A DNA stretch of 64,000 nt from SVEL01 sp045125245 (lineage in GTDB: Bacteria; Bacillota; Clostridia; Lachnospirales; Lachnospiraceae): contig JBGVNF010000012.1 in assembly GCA_045125245.1 (NCBI GenBank), forward strand, positions 22,185-86,184, in the 5' to 3' direction. A model generated the notes under the pieces. The model did no database searches. It had not been told where the DNA came from and saw nothing but the letters and a program-made list of their open reading frames with translations. Below, piece after piece: positions 1 to 7,914 of the stretch (the first letter of the stretch is position 1; each line of letters opens with the position of its first letter). A program made the translations under genes and the position numbers.

Positions 1-5
1 ATTTC

Positions 6-34
6 TTTACAAAATAGATAGGGTATGTTATCCT
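6..34 (+). promoter_or_regulatory. Putative sigma-A promoter of the B12 riboswitch operon
   Basis: TTTACA at 6-11 and TATCCT at 29-34 are separated by 17 nt, with a TG one base before the -10 (extended -10). Transcription would start near 41, just ahead of the riboswitch fold. The -10 is imperfect, so this is a pattern-based call. Confidence 0.5.
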
Positions 35-55
35 ATGATAGTTACAAATTAATAT

Positions 56-250
56 ACATTTCAGGTGCCAGAAGCAGATGAAAGATAAGTAATCTGGGGT
101 TCTGGTGAAAAGGGAAGCAGGTGAGAGTCCTGCACGAACCCGTCGCTGTAATAGAGGAGTCTGATTTTCTAAAATAAGCCACTGCAGAAGATATAACCTG
201 TGGGAAGGTAAAATCAGGTGTTGATGCTAAAGTCAGAAGACCTGCCTGTT
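56..250 (+). promoter_or_regulatory. Cobalamin (adenosylcobalamin-class) riboswitch
   Basis: The segment carries the conserved core of B12 riboswitches in order: GGGAAGCAGGTGAGAGTCCT near 111-133, the CCCGTCGCTGTAA block near 139-152, GCCACTG near 178-184, and the B12 box AGTCAGAAGACCTGCC at 231-246. The gene behind it starts at 296 and is followed by an ECF S component. A small stem (264-268 with 278-282) sits directly before the Shine-Dalgarno GGAAGGAG (283-290), so the expression platform may act on translation. That last point is inference; the aptamer itself is clear. Confidence 0.95.
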
Positions 251-295
251 ATGTTCACACTTGGACCACGAGGAAACTGGTCGGAAGGAGAAAAA

Positions 296-706
296 ATGGA
301 AAAGAATAAGAAGAAAATTATTATGGGTTTAGTGGCTTTTGTTGCAGTAATAGCAGCATTTATAGCCATTTATTTTATTTTTAGAGAAAAACCCGTAGAA
401 GGAAACAAGGAAATTGTCATCAAGGTAGTAAGTAAAGATAATGAGGTTACTACATACGAGGTGAATACAGATGCTAAGTATCTAAAAGAAGCTATGGATG
501 AAGCAGAAGGGCTTACGTATTCAGGTACAGAAGGTCAGTATGGAATGATGATAGATACTGTAAATGGTGTGAGAGCTGACTATACCTTAGATGGTGCTTA
601 TTGGTCATTTTTAATTAATGATAATTATTGTAATTACGGTATATCTGAGCAACCTATAGAAGATGGTGATGTCTGCTCTATAGTGTATACACCAGCAACG
701 GAGTAG
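296..706 (+). CDS. Membrane-anchored DUF4430 protein, probable cobalamin-binding surface protein
   Basis: This 136-residue protein has one N-terminal membrane segment (about residues 9-29) after a KNKKK positive patch. An extracellular DUF4430 domain follows, ending in WSFLINDNYCNYGIS and a GDVCSIVYTP strand. DUF4430 resembles the C-terminal beta domain of the B12 carriers transcobalamin and intrinsic factor. An in-frame ATG at 218 lies inside the riboswitch; the ATG at 296 is chosen because GGAAGGAG precedes it by 5 nt and the membrane anchor then lies at the N-terminus. It is separated by 4 nt from the ECF S gene, and both sit behind a B12 riboswitch. B12 binding is therefore a strong contextual inference, not shown by residues. 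No lipobox cysteine is present. Confidence 0.85.
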   Translation: MEKNKKKIIMGLVAFVAVIAAFIAIYFIFREKPVEGNKEIVIKVVSKDNEVTTYEVNTDAKYLKEAMDEAEGLTYSGTEGQYGMMIDTVNGVRADYTLDGAYWSFLINDNYCNYGISEQPIEDGDVCSIVYTPATE

Positions 707-710
707 ATAT

Positions 711-1232
711 ATGAAACTTTCAATAAAAGATATTACTCTAATAGCTATGACAGTAGCCATTATAGAGGTGTGCAAGATTACCTTATCTTTTCTTCCAAAT
801 ATTGAATTGACAACATTTTGGCTTATTATGTTTACTATATATTTTGGGAGAAAAATTGTATTTGTTGTTCCAGTATTTATTATAATAGAGGGTGCTATCT
901 ATGGAATGAATCTGTGGTGGATAATGTATTTAGTAGCATGGCCACTATTAGTGATTATCTGTTATATGTTTAGAAAGTGTAAATCTATATGGTTTTGGAG
1001 TATGTTTTCTGGATGTTTCGGATTATTATTTGGAGCAATCTGTACCATACCGTATATCTTTGTAACAGCTTTTTCTGGTGGATTGCTTACAGGAATTCAG
1101 TTAGGAATAGCATGGTGGATAGCGGGAATTCCATGGGATATAGTTCATTGTGTTAGTAATTTTGTGTTTATGCTAGTATTATACGAGCCAATTACAAGAG
1201 TAATTAATAAGTTGAAAAATATAAATAAATAA
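711..1232 (+). CDS. ECF transporter S component, predicted cobalamin-specific
   Basis: A 173-residue, very hydrophobic protein with about six membrane segments, the size and layout of an energy-coupling-factor S (substrate-binding) subunit. It starts 4 nt after the DUF4430 gene and must be cotranscribed under the B12 riboswitch. This predicts cobalamin or cobinamide as ligand, as for CbrT-type S components. No ATPase (EcfA) or T subunit is in the window, so it would share a general ECF module encoded elsewhere (group II arrangement). Substrate is inferred from regulation. A queuosine or other vitamin S component is the alternative but would not fit the riboswitch. Confidence 0.85.
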   Translation: MKLSIKDITLIAMTVAIIEVCKITLSFLPNIELTTFWLIMFTIYFGRKIVFVVPVFIIIEGAIYGMNLWWIMYLVAWPLLVIICYMFRKCKSIWFWSMFSGCFGLLFGAICTIPYIFVTAFSGGLLTGIQLGIAWWIAGIPWDIVHCVSNFVFMLVLYEPITRVINKLKNINK

Positions 1233-1246
1233 TTAGAAAAACTCTT

Positions 1247-1289
1247 ATAGCCAGTGCATATTGTATATAAATATGCATTGGCTATATAT
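1247..1289. terminator. Bidirectional terminator between the ECF S gene and tmcAL
   Basis: Arms 1247-1261 and 1271-1285 pair over 15 bp with one G-U wobble around a 9-nt loop. On the plus strand the stem is followed by ATATTTG, on the minus strand by an AAGAGTTTTT tract, so it can serve both convergent genes. Confidence 0.75.
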
Positions 1290-1304
1290 TTGTCGAAATT
1301 TCGA

Positions 1305-2555
1305 TTAGGATTTGATAATCAATTTTCTTTTATATTCATTTGGAATATCTGTAGAGTATTTTAGTTTTACAATACTATTATAGAATTCATCAGCTAAAAT
1401 GGATTTATTAATCATATTTAGGTCAATTTCATTTAATTCAAGGTTATCATTGATTTCTGATAATTGTCCTATTAACGTGAGCGATGAGTCGTTTTTTATG
1501 GAATTTAATATGTTGCTTGATGCTTTATTAAAGCCTAGTATTCTTACAAAATTACATATATTATTATCTAAATATTTTTTGAAATCATTTTTTTTAATAT
1601 CAAGTAATGTAGATAAGAGTCCGCGACTGATAGAAGTATAAGCTATATTTTTGCTTTTAAGCATCATACAGAAATCGTTCCAGCCTCTGTAACTATTATT
1701 TCTTAAGGTTTTAATGATTTTATTTGCTAATTGTTCATCAATATTGTTATATATGCTTAAATCTACATTTGAGTGGAGATTTTCTATTAATTTTGTAGCC
1801 ATTATTGTATCAAAATCATCTTCACTTATAGGATATGTGACTTTATATTTTTCCTTATATATGTTTTCAAAATCAAATAGTGTTTTTATAGAATTATCAT
1901 TATCAATTTTTTTTCTTAAAGACGATGCTGAATACATATAATCATTGTCATAGGAATCGTGATAGGTAGAAATTGTTCTTTTTAAAACATAAGGTTTTAT
2001 ATTGGAATTAATCAATTTTAAAGCTTTAAGATATTCAATGGCAAGGATGTTATTTGGCTGTTCTATAATTGTATTAATATCTTCATTATTACATAATTCA
2101 CATAGGGCAAAAGCTCTTGATGTGGCGTAGCTTAATCCGGTTTTTAAGTTTTCTTTGATTAGAATATTTAATGGATGAGCATCATCAATCTTTGCATTTA
2201 CTAATATAGAAGCGATTTCTTCCAATAACGAAAGATTGTCAGTTTCGGCTCCAAAGCAAATATAATCAACGACACCAGTTCTATCTAATAAAGAAACTGC
2301 TGCCAAAGCAAAATATTCAGCGCTAGAACAAGAAAATGGCAATGGTAATTCCAACACTAGATCGGCACCATGATTTAAAGCTATAGAAGCGCGAGTATGC
2401 TTGTCCATAAAAGCAGGAGTACCGCGCTGTACAAAGTTGCCGCTCATAATTACTACTGTATTATCAGCACCAGTAAGCTCTTTGGCTTTACTAATATGGT
2501 ATTCATGACCTTTGTGGAAAGGGTTATATTCAGTTATAAGTCCAACTACGCTCAT
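1305..2555 (-). CDS. tmcAL: tRNA(Met) cytidine acetate ligase
   Basis: This 416-residue protein (formerly YlbM) forms acetyladenylate from acetate and ATP and acetylates the wobble cytidine C34 of elongator tRNA-Met. The start MSVVGLITEYNPFHKGHEYH holds the nucleotidyltransferase HxGH-type motif (FHKGH), followed by VIMSGNFVQRGTPAF and LELPLPFSCSSAEYFA, all hallmarks of the family. Length matches the usual 390-420. The start is set by GAGGTAATATCA before the ATG. It stands alone on the minus strand, convergent with the B12 pair and divergent from the DUF4353 gene. Confidence 0.95.
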   Translation of the reverse strand: MSVVGLITEYNPFHKGHEYHISKAKELTGADNTVVIMSGNFVQRGTPAFMDKHTRASIALNHGADLVLELPLPFSCSSAEYFALAAVSLLDRTGVVDYICFGAETDNLSLLEEIASILVNAKIDDAHPLNILIKENLKTGLSYATSRAFALCELCNNEDINTIIEQPNNILAIEYLKALKLINSNIKPYVLKRTISTYHDSYDNDYMYSASSLRKKIDNDNSIKTLFDFENIYKEKYKVTYPISEDDFDTIMATKLIENLHSNVDLSIYNNIDEQLANKIIKTLRNNSYRGWNDFCMMLKSKNIAYTSISRGLLSTLLDIKKNDFKKYLDNNICNFVRILGFNKASSNILNSIKNDSSLTLIGQLSEINDNLELNEIDLNMINKSILADEFYNSIVKLKYSTDIPNEYKRKLIIKS

Positions 2556-2700
2556 TGATATTACCTCTTATATATTATATAATTAACACATTAAATTTGA
2601 TTTTATATCACATAATAATCACATTACTATGTAAAATAGATTTTGTAAAGACAATTATACCATATAAAATAAATATTGCTTTTAATATGTGGAGGTTAAA

Positions 2701-4599
2701 ATGAGAAAGAAATTTTTAATATTAGGTGTGATTTCGACTATAGCTATAAGCACTATGTTTGGGTGCGACTCTAAGGATGATGACGATAAGACATTGCTTA
2801 AAAATTTTGAGGATTTAATGAAGGATGATGACGATTCTAATGAAACTCAAATTACAGAAAAGTTTGATATAGAAGTAAATTATAGTGATAAAGAGAAGTT
2901 GTCTTTGACTAAAAATGATTTGAAGGATTATAAGAATGTGCTTTCTCTTAATGGAGAGGGAATTACAATTACTGAATCAGGAGAATATGTATTAGAAGGT
3001 AAGATTGATAATGGACAGATTATTGTAGATGTTCCAGATAGTGACGATAAAGCGGTAACACTTATTCTTAATGGTTTAGAGGTAACTTGTGATAATTCAT
3101 CAGCCATTTATGTTAAAAATGCTAAAAAGGTTATACTTTCTCTTGTAGCAGATACTACTAATACATTTACAGATGGTTCAGAGTATGTATATGATGATAA
3201 GGCAGAGGAAGAGCCAAATGCATGTATCTTTTCAAAGGATGATTTGGTAATAGCTGGAACGGGTGCGTTAATTGTAAAAGGAAATTTTAATAATGGAATA
3301 TATTCAAAGGATGATTTGACTATTACAGGTGGAAAAATAAGTGTAGAAGCTGTAAATCATGGTATAAAGGGTAAGGATTCTATCGCTGTTTTAAATAGTG
3401 ATATAACTATAAAAGCTGATGGAGATGGGATATGTTCTAGCAATAATGTAGATGAAGGCGAAGGCTTTATTTTGATTGATAATGGTATTTATAATATTAC
3501 TTCAGGTCAAGACGGTATTGACGCTGAAACTTGCCTTTTAATAAATAATGGAAGCTTTGATATTACAACTGGTGAAGGAGCGAAGGTAACTAGCTGGGGT
3601 AAAGATAATAGGCCTATGAGACCAGGTATGGAGATGGAAGATACATCTACAGAGGACACTGTAAGTAAAAAAGCAGTGAAGGCAGGAGTAGATATTACTA
3701 TAAACGATGGGGAATTTGTAACTAATTCTGAGGATGATGCAATACATAGTAATGGAACTATTACTATTAATTCAGGTCAATATGAAATTAAGTCTGGAGA
3801 TGATGGAATACATGTAGATAATTCTCTTATCATAAATGATTGTAATATTAATATAACACAGTGCTACGAAGGTATTGAAGGTACGGATATTATTGTAAAT
3901 ACTGGAAAAGTTCGTATTATGTCAACTGATGATGGCTTTAATGCAGCTGGTGGAAGTGACTCGTCTGCCATACAGGGTCGTCCAGGAATGAATCATTTTG
4001 GTGGAAGTACAGGAAGTTTAACAATAAATAATGGATATATTTATGTTAATTCAAGTGGTGATGGTTTAGATGCCAATGGTAGTTTGGTAATAAATGACGG
4101 ATTTATCATAGTAGATGGTCCTGCAAATGGTGGAAATGGTGCTATGGATTACGATTCTACTTGTAGTATTAATGGTGGATTTTTATTAGCTGTAGGATAT
4201 AGCCAGATGGCACAGATGCCAAGGGAAGCAAAAGTGAACTGTGTTATGATAGGTTTTGATAAAGAAATAAGTGCTGGCGAGATTGTAAATATTAAGAATA
4301 GCACTGGTGAAGATATATTAACATTTGCAGGAGCAAAATCTTATAATAATATGGTTATTTGCACTTCTATGTTAGAAAAAGGTGAACAATACACTGTTTC
4401 AACAGGTGGAACATGCGATGGAGATATAACAGATGGAATGTATACAGGTGATTATGAAGGTGGAAATGTCTATGAAACCTTTGAAATAACGGAAATTATG
4501 ACAACTGTAGGAAATGCTACAGGAGGAATGGGTGGTTTTGGCACTGGTGGACAAAGACCAGGCGAAGGCATGGAAAAACCAGGTGGTGGAAGAAGATAA
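2701..4599 (+). CDS. DUF4353 carbohydrate-binding-domain lipoprotein
   Basis: A 632-residue exported lipoprotein. The signal peptide runs MRKKFLILGVISTIAISTMF and ends in a lipobox with the lipidated Cys at GC (about residue 22), followed by an Asp-rich linker. The body is a chain of short strand-turn units such as INDGEF, INSGQY, SGDDGIHVD and SSGDGLDANGS, typical of DUF4353, which is predicted to wind into a right-handed parallel beta-helix. The C-terminus is Gly-rich (GGMGGFGTGG then GEGMEKPGGGRR). A GTG four codons upstream lies in the Shine-Dalgarno GGAGG (2691-2695), so the ATG at 2701 is the start. Homologues often carry the name carbohydrate-binding domain-containing protein; ligand unknown. 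Single gene, no operon partner. Confidence 0.85.
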   Translation: MRKKFLILGVISTIAISTMFGCDSKDDDDKTLLKNFEDLMKDDDDSNETQITEKFDIEVNYSDKEKLSLTKNDLKDYKNVLSLNGEGITITESGEYVLEGKIDNGQIIVDVPDSDDKAVTLILNGLEVTCDNSSAIYVKNAKKVILSLVADTTNTFTDGSEYVYDDKAEEEPNACIFSKDDLVIAGTGALIVKGNFNNGIYSKDDLTITGGKISVEAVNHGIKGKDSIAVLNSDITIKADGDGICSSNNVDEGEGFILIDNGIYNITSGQDGIDAETCLLINNGSFDITTGEGAKVTSWGKDNRPMRPGMEMEDTSTEDTVSKKAVKAGVDITINDGEFVTNSEDDAIHSNGTITINSGQYEIKSGDDGIHVDNSLIINDCNINITQCYEGIEGTDIIVNTGKVRIMSTDDGFNAAGGSDSSAIQGRPGMNHFGGSTGSLTINNGYIYVNSSGDGLDANGSLVINDGFIIVDGPANGGNGAMDYDSTCSINGGFLLAVGYSQMAQMPREAKVNCVMIGFDKEISAGEIVNIKNSTGEDILTFAGAKSYNNMVICTSMLEKGEQYTVSTGGTCDGDITDGMYTGDYEGGNVYETFEITEIMTTVGNATGGMGGFGTGGQRPGEGMEKPGGGRR

Positions 4600-4652
4600 C
4601 TACTTTTTATAAAATGTATTTATTAAAATACAATATATTTCCAAAATTCGAC

Positions 4653-4681
4653 TTGTATACAATAAATTAAAGAGTTATAAT
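4653..4681 (+). promoter_or_regulatory. Putative sigma-A promoter of pta-ackA
   Basis: TTGTAT (4653-4658), 17-nt spacer, TATAAT (4676-4681). A small hairpin GGCAC-AAAT-GTGCC (4696-4709) lies in the leader before the pta ribosome site. Confidence 0.7.
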
Positions 4682-4735
4682 TTAAGTATATTATGGGCAC
4701 AAATGTGCCAGGTTTATGTAAAGGAGAATTTTGTT

Positions 4736-5731
4736 ATGGCATTTATTGATGAAATGAAGAAAAAAGCTAAGCAGAACAAGAAAACAATTGTTTTGCCAGA
4801 GTCTATGGACAGAAGAATTTTTGAAGCAGCAGCAGAGATACTTGCTGAAGATGTTGCTAACATTATTATTATCGGTTCAGATGAGGAAGTAGCAGCAAAT
4901 AGTGAAGGACTTGACATTTCAAAGGCAACTATTGTTAATCCAGCCACATACGCAAAGACTGAAGAGTATATTGATACACTTGTTGAACTTAGAAAAGCTA
5001 AGGGAATGACAAAGGAAGATGCCACAAAACTTCTCCATGAAGAATATATGTTTTATGCATGTATGATGGTTAAGTGTGGTGATGCTGACGGTGTTGTTTC
5101 AGGCGCATGTCATTCAACAGCAAATACACTTAAACCAGCTTTACAGATTATTAAGACAAAGCCAGGAACAAAGCTTGTTTCGACTTTCTTTGTAATGGAA
5201 GTTCCTAATTGCGAATATGGCGAGAATGGAACATTTGTATTTGGTGATTGTGGTCTTAATCAGAATCCAAATGCAGAGGAGCTTGCAGCTATAGCAGTTT
5301 CATCAGCAGAAAGCTTTGAGACACTTGTAGGAACAAAGGCTAAGGTAGCTATGCTTTCACATTCATCTATGGGTTCAGCAAAGCATGCTGACGTAGATAA
5401 GGTAGTAGAAGCTACTCGTATAGCTAAGGAGACAGCTCCACAGTTTGAAATAGATGGTGAGCTTCAGGCAGATGCTGCTATGGTACCAAGTATTGGTCAG
5501 TCAAAGGCTCCAAATAGTCAGGTTGCAGGTAATGCAAATGTACTTATCTTCCCAGACTTAGATGCAGGTAACATTGGTTACAAGCTTGTTCAGAGACTTG
5601 CTAAGGCAGAGGCTTATGGTCCAATGTGTCAGGGTATTGCAAAGCCAGTTAACGATTTATCTAGAGGATGTTCAGCTAAGGATATCGTAGGTGTTATAGC
5701 AATTACAGCAGTTCAGGCTCAGGAGGTATAG
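4736..5731 (+). CDS. pta: Phosphate acetyltransferase
   Basis: A 331-residue cytosolic enzyme that interconverts acetyl-CoA plus phosphate and acetyl phosphate plus CoA, the first step of acetate formation. It is the short single-domain type (about 330 residues, no DRTGG or BioD-like N-terminal half). Seen motifs: KKTIVLPESMDRRIFEAA, VSGACHSTANTLKPALQII, FVFGDCGLNQNPNAEELA, NVLIFPDLDAGNIGYKLVQR. An upstream TTG/GTG-type start at 4703 would precede the Shine-Dalgarno AAGGAG (4721-4726), so ATG 4736 is chosen. The ackA start follows 1 nt after the stop, giving a tight operon. Confidence 0.97.
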   Translation: MAFIDEMKKKAKQNKKTIVLPESMDRRIFEAAAEILAEDVANIIIIGSDEEVAANSEGLDISKATIVNPATYAKTEEYIDTLVELRKAKGMTKEDATKLLHEEYMFYACMMVKCGDADGVVSGACHSTANTLKPALQIIKTKPGTKLVSTFFVMEVPNCEYGENGTFVFGDCGLNQNPNAEELAAIAVSSAESFETLVGTKAKVAMLSHSSMGSAKHADVDKVVEATRIAKETAPQFEIDGELQADAAMVPSIGQSKAPNSQVAGNANVLIFPDLDAGNIGYKLVQRLAKAEAYGPMCQGIAKPVNDLSRGCSAKDIVGVIAITAVQAQEV

Positions 5732-5732
5732 T

Positions 5733-6929
5733 ATGAAGATATTAGTTATTAATTGTGGTAGTTCATCATTAAAATATCAGCTTTTTGACATGACTAACGA
5801 GACAGTTATGGCAAAGGGTATCTGTGAAAGAATCGGTATTCAGGGTTCAGCACTTACACATAAGCCTACAGGAAAGGATTCATGTGTAGTAGAGAAGGAT
5901 ATGCCAGATCATAAGGTAGCTGTACAGATGGTTCTTGATATGCTTGTAGATCCAGTTTACGGCGTTATCTCAGATGTTAAGGAAATCTCAGCTGTAGGAC
6001 ATAGAGTTCTTCATGCGGCTCAGAAATATATTGAATCAATCGTTGTTAACGAAGATGTTAAGGCTACAGTTCGTGAGTGTTTTGATTTTGGACCATTACA
6101 TAATCCAGCAAATCTTATCGGTATCGAAGCTTGTGAGCATGCTATGCCAGGTGTAAAGAATGTAGCAGTATTTGATACAGCATTCCACCAGACAATGCCA
6201 GAGAAGGCATATATGTATGCTATTCCATATGAGTATTATGAGAAATACGGTATTCGTAAGTACGGTTTCCACGGCACAAGCCATGCGTTTGTATCTAAGA
6301 AGGCTATTGAGGTTGCAGGCTTAGATAAGGATAATTCTAAGGTTATCGTATGTCATATCGGTAATGGTGGTTCTTGTTCAGCTGTTTTAAATGGTAAGTG
6401 TGTAGATACAAGTATGGGACTTACTCCGCTTGAAGGTCTTATCATGGGAACAAGAAGTGGTGATATTGATCCAGCTGCTGTACAGTTTATTGCAAATAAA
6501 GAAGGCAAGGATATTAATGAAATGGTTAATATCTTAAATAAGAAGTCAGGAATTCTTGGTATAAGTGGAATTTCAAGCGACTTTAGAGATGTTACAAAGG
6601 CTTCTAAGGAAGGTAATCATAGAGCAGAGGTTGCTTTAGAGGCATTTGCTTATAGAGTAGCTAAGTATGTTGGTTCATATGTAGCAGCTATGAATGGTGT
6701 AGATGCAATCGTATTTACAGCCGGTGTAGGTGAAAATGATGCACCTATGAGAGCTAGAATTAGCAAGTATTTTGGTTACCTTGGAGTAACTATAGATGAA
6801 GAATTGAACGATAAGTATAGAGGTGTGGAAGGCACTATTTCAACACCAGATTCTAAGGTTAAGGTTATGGTTATTCCAACAAACGAAGAGTTAAAGATTG
6901 CACAGGAAACATTAGAATTAGTAAAGTAG
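5733..6929 (+). CDS. ackA: Acetate kinase
   Basis: A 398-residue ASKHA-fold kinase that turns acetyl phosphate and ADP into acetate and ATP, conserving energy by substrate-level phosphorylation. Seen: the start MKILVINCGSSSLKYQLFD, GHRVLH, VFDTAFHQTMPEKAYMYAIP, YGFHGTSHAFV, CHIGNGGSCSAV, DTSMGLTPLEGLIMGTRSGD and FTAGVGEN. All family signatures and the usual length of about 400 are present. Cotranscribed with pta. An AT-rich weak hairpin with a T tract (6931-6950) follows. Confidence 0.98.
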   Translation: MKILVINCGSSSLKYQLFDMTNETVMAKGICERIGIQGSALTHKPTGKDSCVVEKDMPDHKVAVQMVLDMLVDPVYGVISDVKEISAVGHRVLHAAQKYIESIVVNEDVKATVRECFDFGPLHNPANLIGIEACEHAMPGVKNVAVFDTAFHQTMPEKAYMYAIPYEYYEKYGIRKYGFHGTSHAFVSKKAIEVAGLDKDNSKVIVCHIGNGGSCSAVLNGKCVDTSMGLTPLEGLIMGTRSGDIDPAAVQFIANKEGKDINEMVNILNKKSGILGISGISSDFRDVTKASKEGNHRAEVALEAFAYRVAKYVGSYVAAMNGVDAIVFTAGVGENDAPMRARISKYFGYLGVTIDEELNDKYRGVEGTISTPDSKVKVMVIPTNEELKIAQETLELVK

Positions 6930-6930
6930 T

Positions 6931-6950
6931 ACATAAATTTATATGTTTTT
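6931..6950 (+). terminator. Weak terminator-like hairpin after ackA
   Basis: ACATA (6931-6935) can pair with TATGT (6942-6946), followed by TTTT and a T-rich stretch. The stem is short and AT-only, so termination is uncertain. Confidence 0.35.
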
Positions 6951-6961
6951 GTATATTTTTG

Positions 6962-6990
6962 TTGACAAAACCACAACATATGGTTATAAT
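6962..6990 (+). promoter_or_regulatory. Consensus sigma-A promoter of yceD-rpmF
   Basis: TTGACA (6962-6967) and TATAAT (6985-6990) are both perfect consensus with the optimal 17-nt spacer, about 30 nt before the yceD start. This is the best-looking promoter in the window and fits a ribosomal protein operon. Confidence 0.9.
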
Positions 6991-7019
6991 GTTCAAGGTG
7001 CGATTTAAGAGAGGTAATT

Positions 7020-7547
7020 ATGCTTATAGATTTACATCCGCTTTTATCACAAACAGGTAAAGTAAAAAGACTTGAAGCTGAACTTAATATGGAAAGCTTT
7101 GATATGAAGTCATCAAGTTATCCTATCGTGGCTAAGAAACCTATAGTATTGGAATTTACTAATACAGGTGATGGCAAGGTAGAGGTTAAAGCTGATATTG
7201 ATATTGAGCTTGATATTCCATGTGGAAGATGTTTAGAGTCAGTTCGCACACAATTAAAGATAGAAACTTTAAGAGAAGTGGACTTAAGTGGTAATGTTTC
7301 TGAAGAGGAAGCAGCATTAGATGAGACTGATTTTATAGAAGGTACTGATTTTGATGTGACTAAGTTTGCTTACGGTGAGATTTTAGTGAATTTACCTATG
7401 AAGGTTCTTTGCAGTGATAATTGTAAAGGAATTTGTAATAGATGTGGCACAAATCTCAACCATGGAAGTTGTGGTTGTGATACCACAGAATTAGACCCAA
7501 GAATGGCGAAAGCTTTAGAGGTCTTTAAAAGCTTTAAGGAGGTGTAA
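7020..7547 (+). CDS. YceD family protein (DUF177), partner of L32
   Basis: A 175-residue DUF177 protein. Family members are almost always encoded directly before rpmF and are thought to act in 23S rRNA and large-subunit maturation. Seen: four cysteines in two pairs near the C-terminus, CSDNCKGICNRCG plus GSCGCD, and the characteristic IPCGRCLESV segment. The Shine-Dalgarno GAGAGG precedes the ATG. It ends 3 nt before rpmF, whose ribosome site GGAGG lies inside its last codons, consistent with translational coupling. Biochemical role in this group is unproven. Confidence 0.9.
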   Translation: MLIDLHPLLSQTGKVKRLEAELNMESFDMKSSSYPIVAKKPIVLEFTNTGDGKVEVKADIDIELDIPCGRCLESVRTQLKIETLREVDLSGNVSEEEAALDETDFIEGTDFDVTKFAYGEILVNLPMKVLCSDNCKGICNRCGTNLNHGSCGCDTTELDPRMAKALEVFKSFKEV

Positions 7548-7550
7548 TCC

Positions 7551-7730
7551 ATGTCTATTTGTCCAAAGAATAAAACTTCAAAAGCAAGAAGAGATAAGAG
7601 AAGAGCTAACTGGAAGATGACAGCTCCAAATCTTGTAAAGTGCTCAAAGTGCGGCGAATTAATGATGCCACATAGAGTATGTAAGGCTTGCGGAAGCTAC
7701 AATAAGAAGGAAATCGTTGCAGTTGACTAA
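7551..7730 (+). CDS. rpmF: 50S ribosomal protein L32
   Basis: This 59-residue protein is too short for many gene finders. It begins MSICPKNKTSKARRDKRRAN and carries a zinc ribbon of two CxxC pairs (KCSKCGEL and RVCKACGS), so it is the zinc-binding form. It follows yceD at the conserved 3-nt spacing and is followed by a strong terminator. Confidence 0.97.
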   Translation: MSICPKNKTSKARRDKRRANWKMTAPNLVKCSKCGELMMPHRVCKACGSYNKKEIVAVD

Positions 7731-7752
7731 TTGCAATGGCTCTAATAAAAAA

Positions 7753-7781
7753 GGCACAGTCTTAGGACTGTGCCTTTTTTT
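7753..7781 (+). terminator. Rho-independent terminator of yceD-rpmF
   Basis: GGCACAGTC (7753-7761) pairs perfectly with GACTGTGCC (7766-7774) around a TTAG loop, followed by a run of seven T. Confidence 0.95.
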
Positions 7782-7848
7782 ATCATATAGCAAGTTTTCA
7801 CAGAGAACTTTCCTATCGATAAAAAACGCAAAAAATTTACTATAAAGG

Positions 7849-7877
7849 TTGATTTATACATATTTATTTAGTATAGT
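7849..7877 (+). promoter_or_regulatory. Putative sigma-A promoter of plsX-acpP
   Basis: TTGATT (7849-7854), 17-nt spacer, TATAGT (7872-7877), about 37 nt before the plsX ATG. I saw no convincing FapR-type palindrome around it. Confidence 0.65.
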
Positions 7878-7914
7878 ATCATTTGTGACCTACAATAATA
7901 GGTGGAGGTAAGAA

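Noticed and set aside
218..295. An upstream ATG extending the DUF4430 protein by 26 residues
   Set aside because: It lies inside the riboswitch aptamer and lacks a ribosome site; ATG 296 has GGAAGGAG and gives an N-terminal membrane anchor.
4616..4631. A terminator after the DUF4353 gene (GTATTT-ATTA-AAATAC)
   Set aside because: Six AT-rich pairs and no T tract; too weak to list.
7861..7885. A FapR operator at the plsX promoter
   Set aside because: TTAGTAT and GTATCA partly recall the site, but the palindrome is too degenerate to call.
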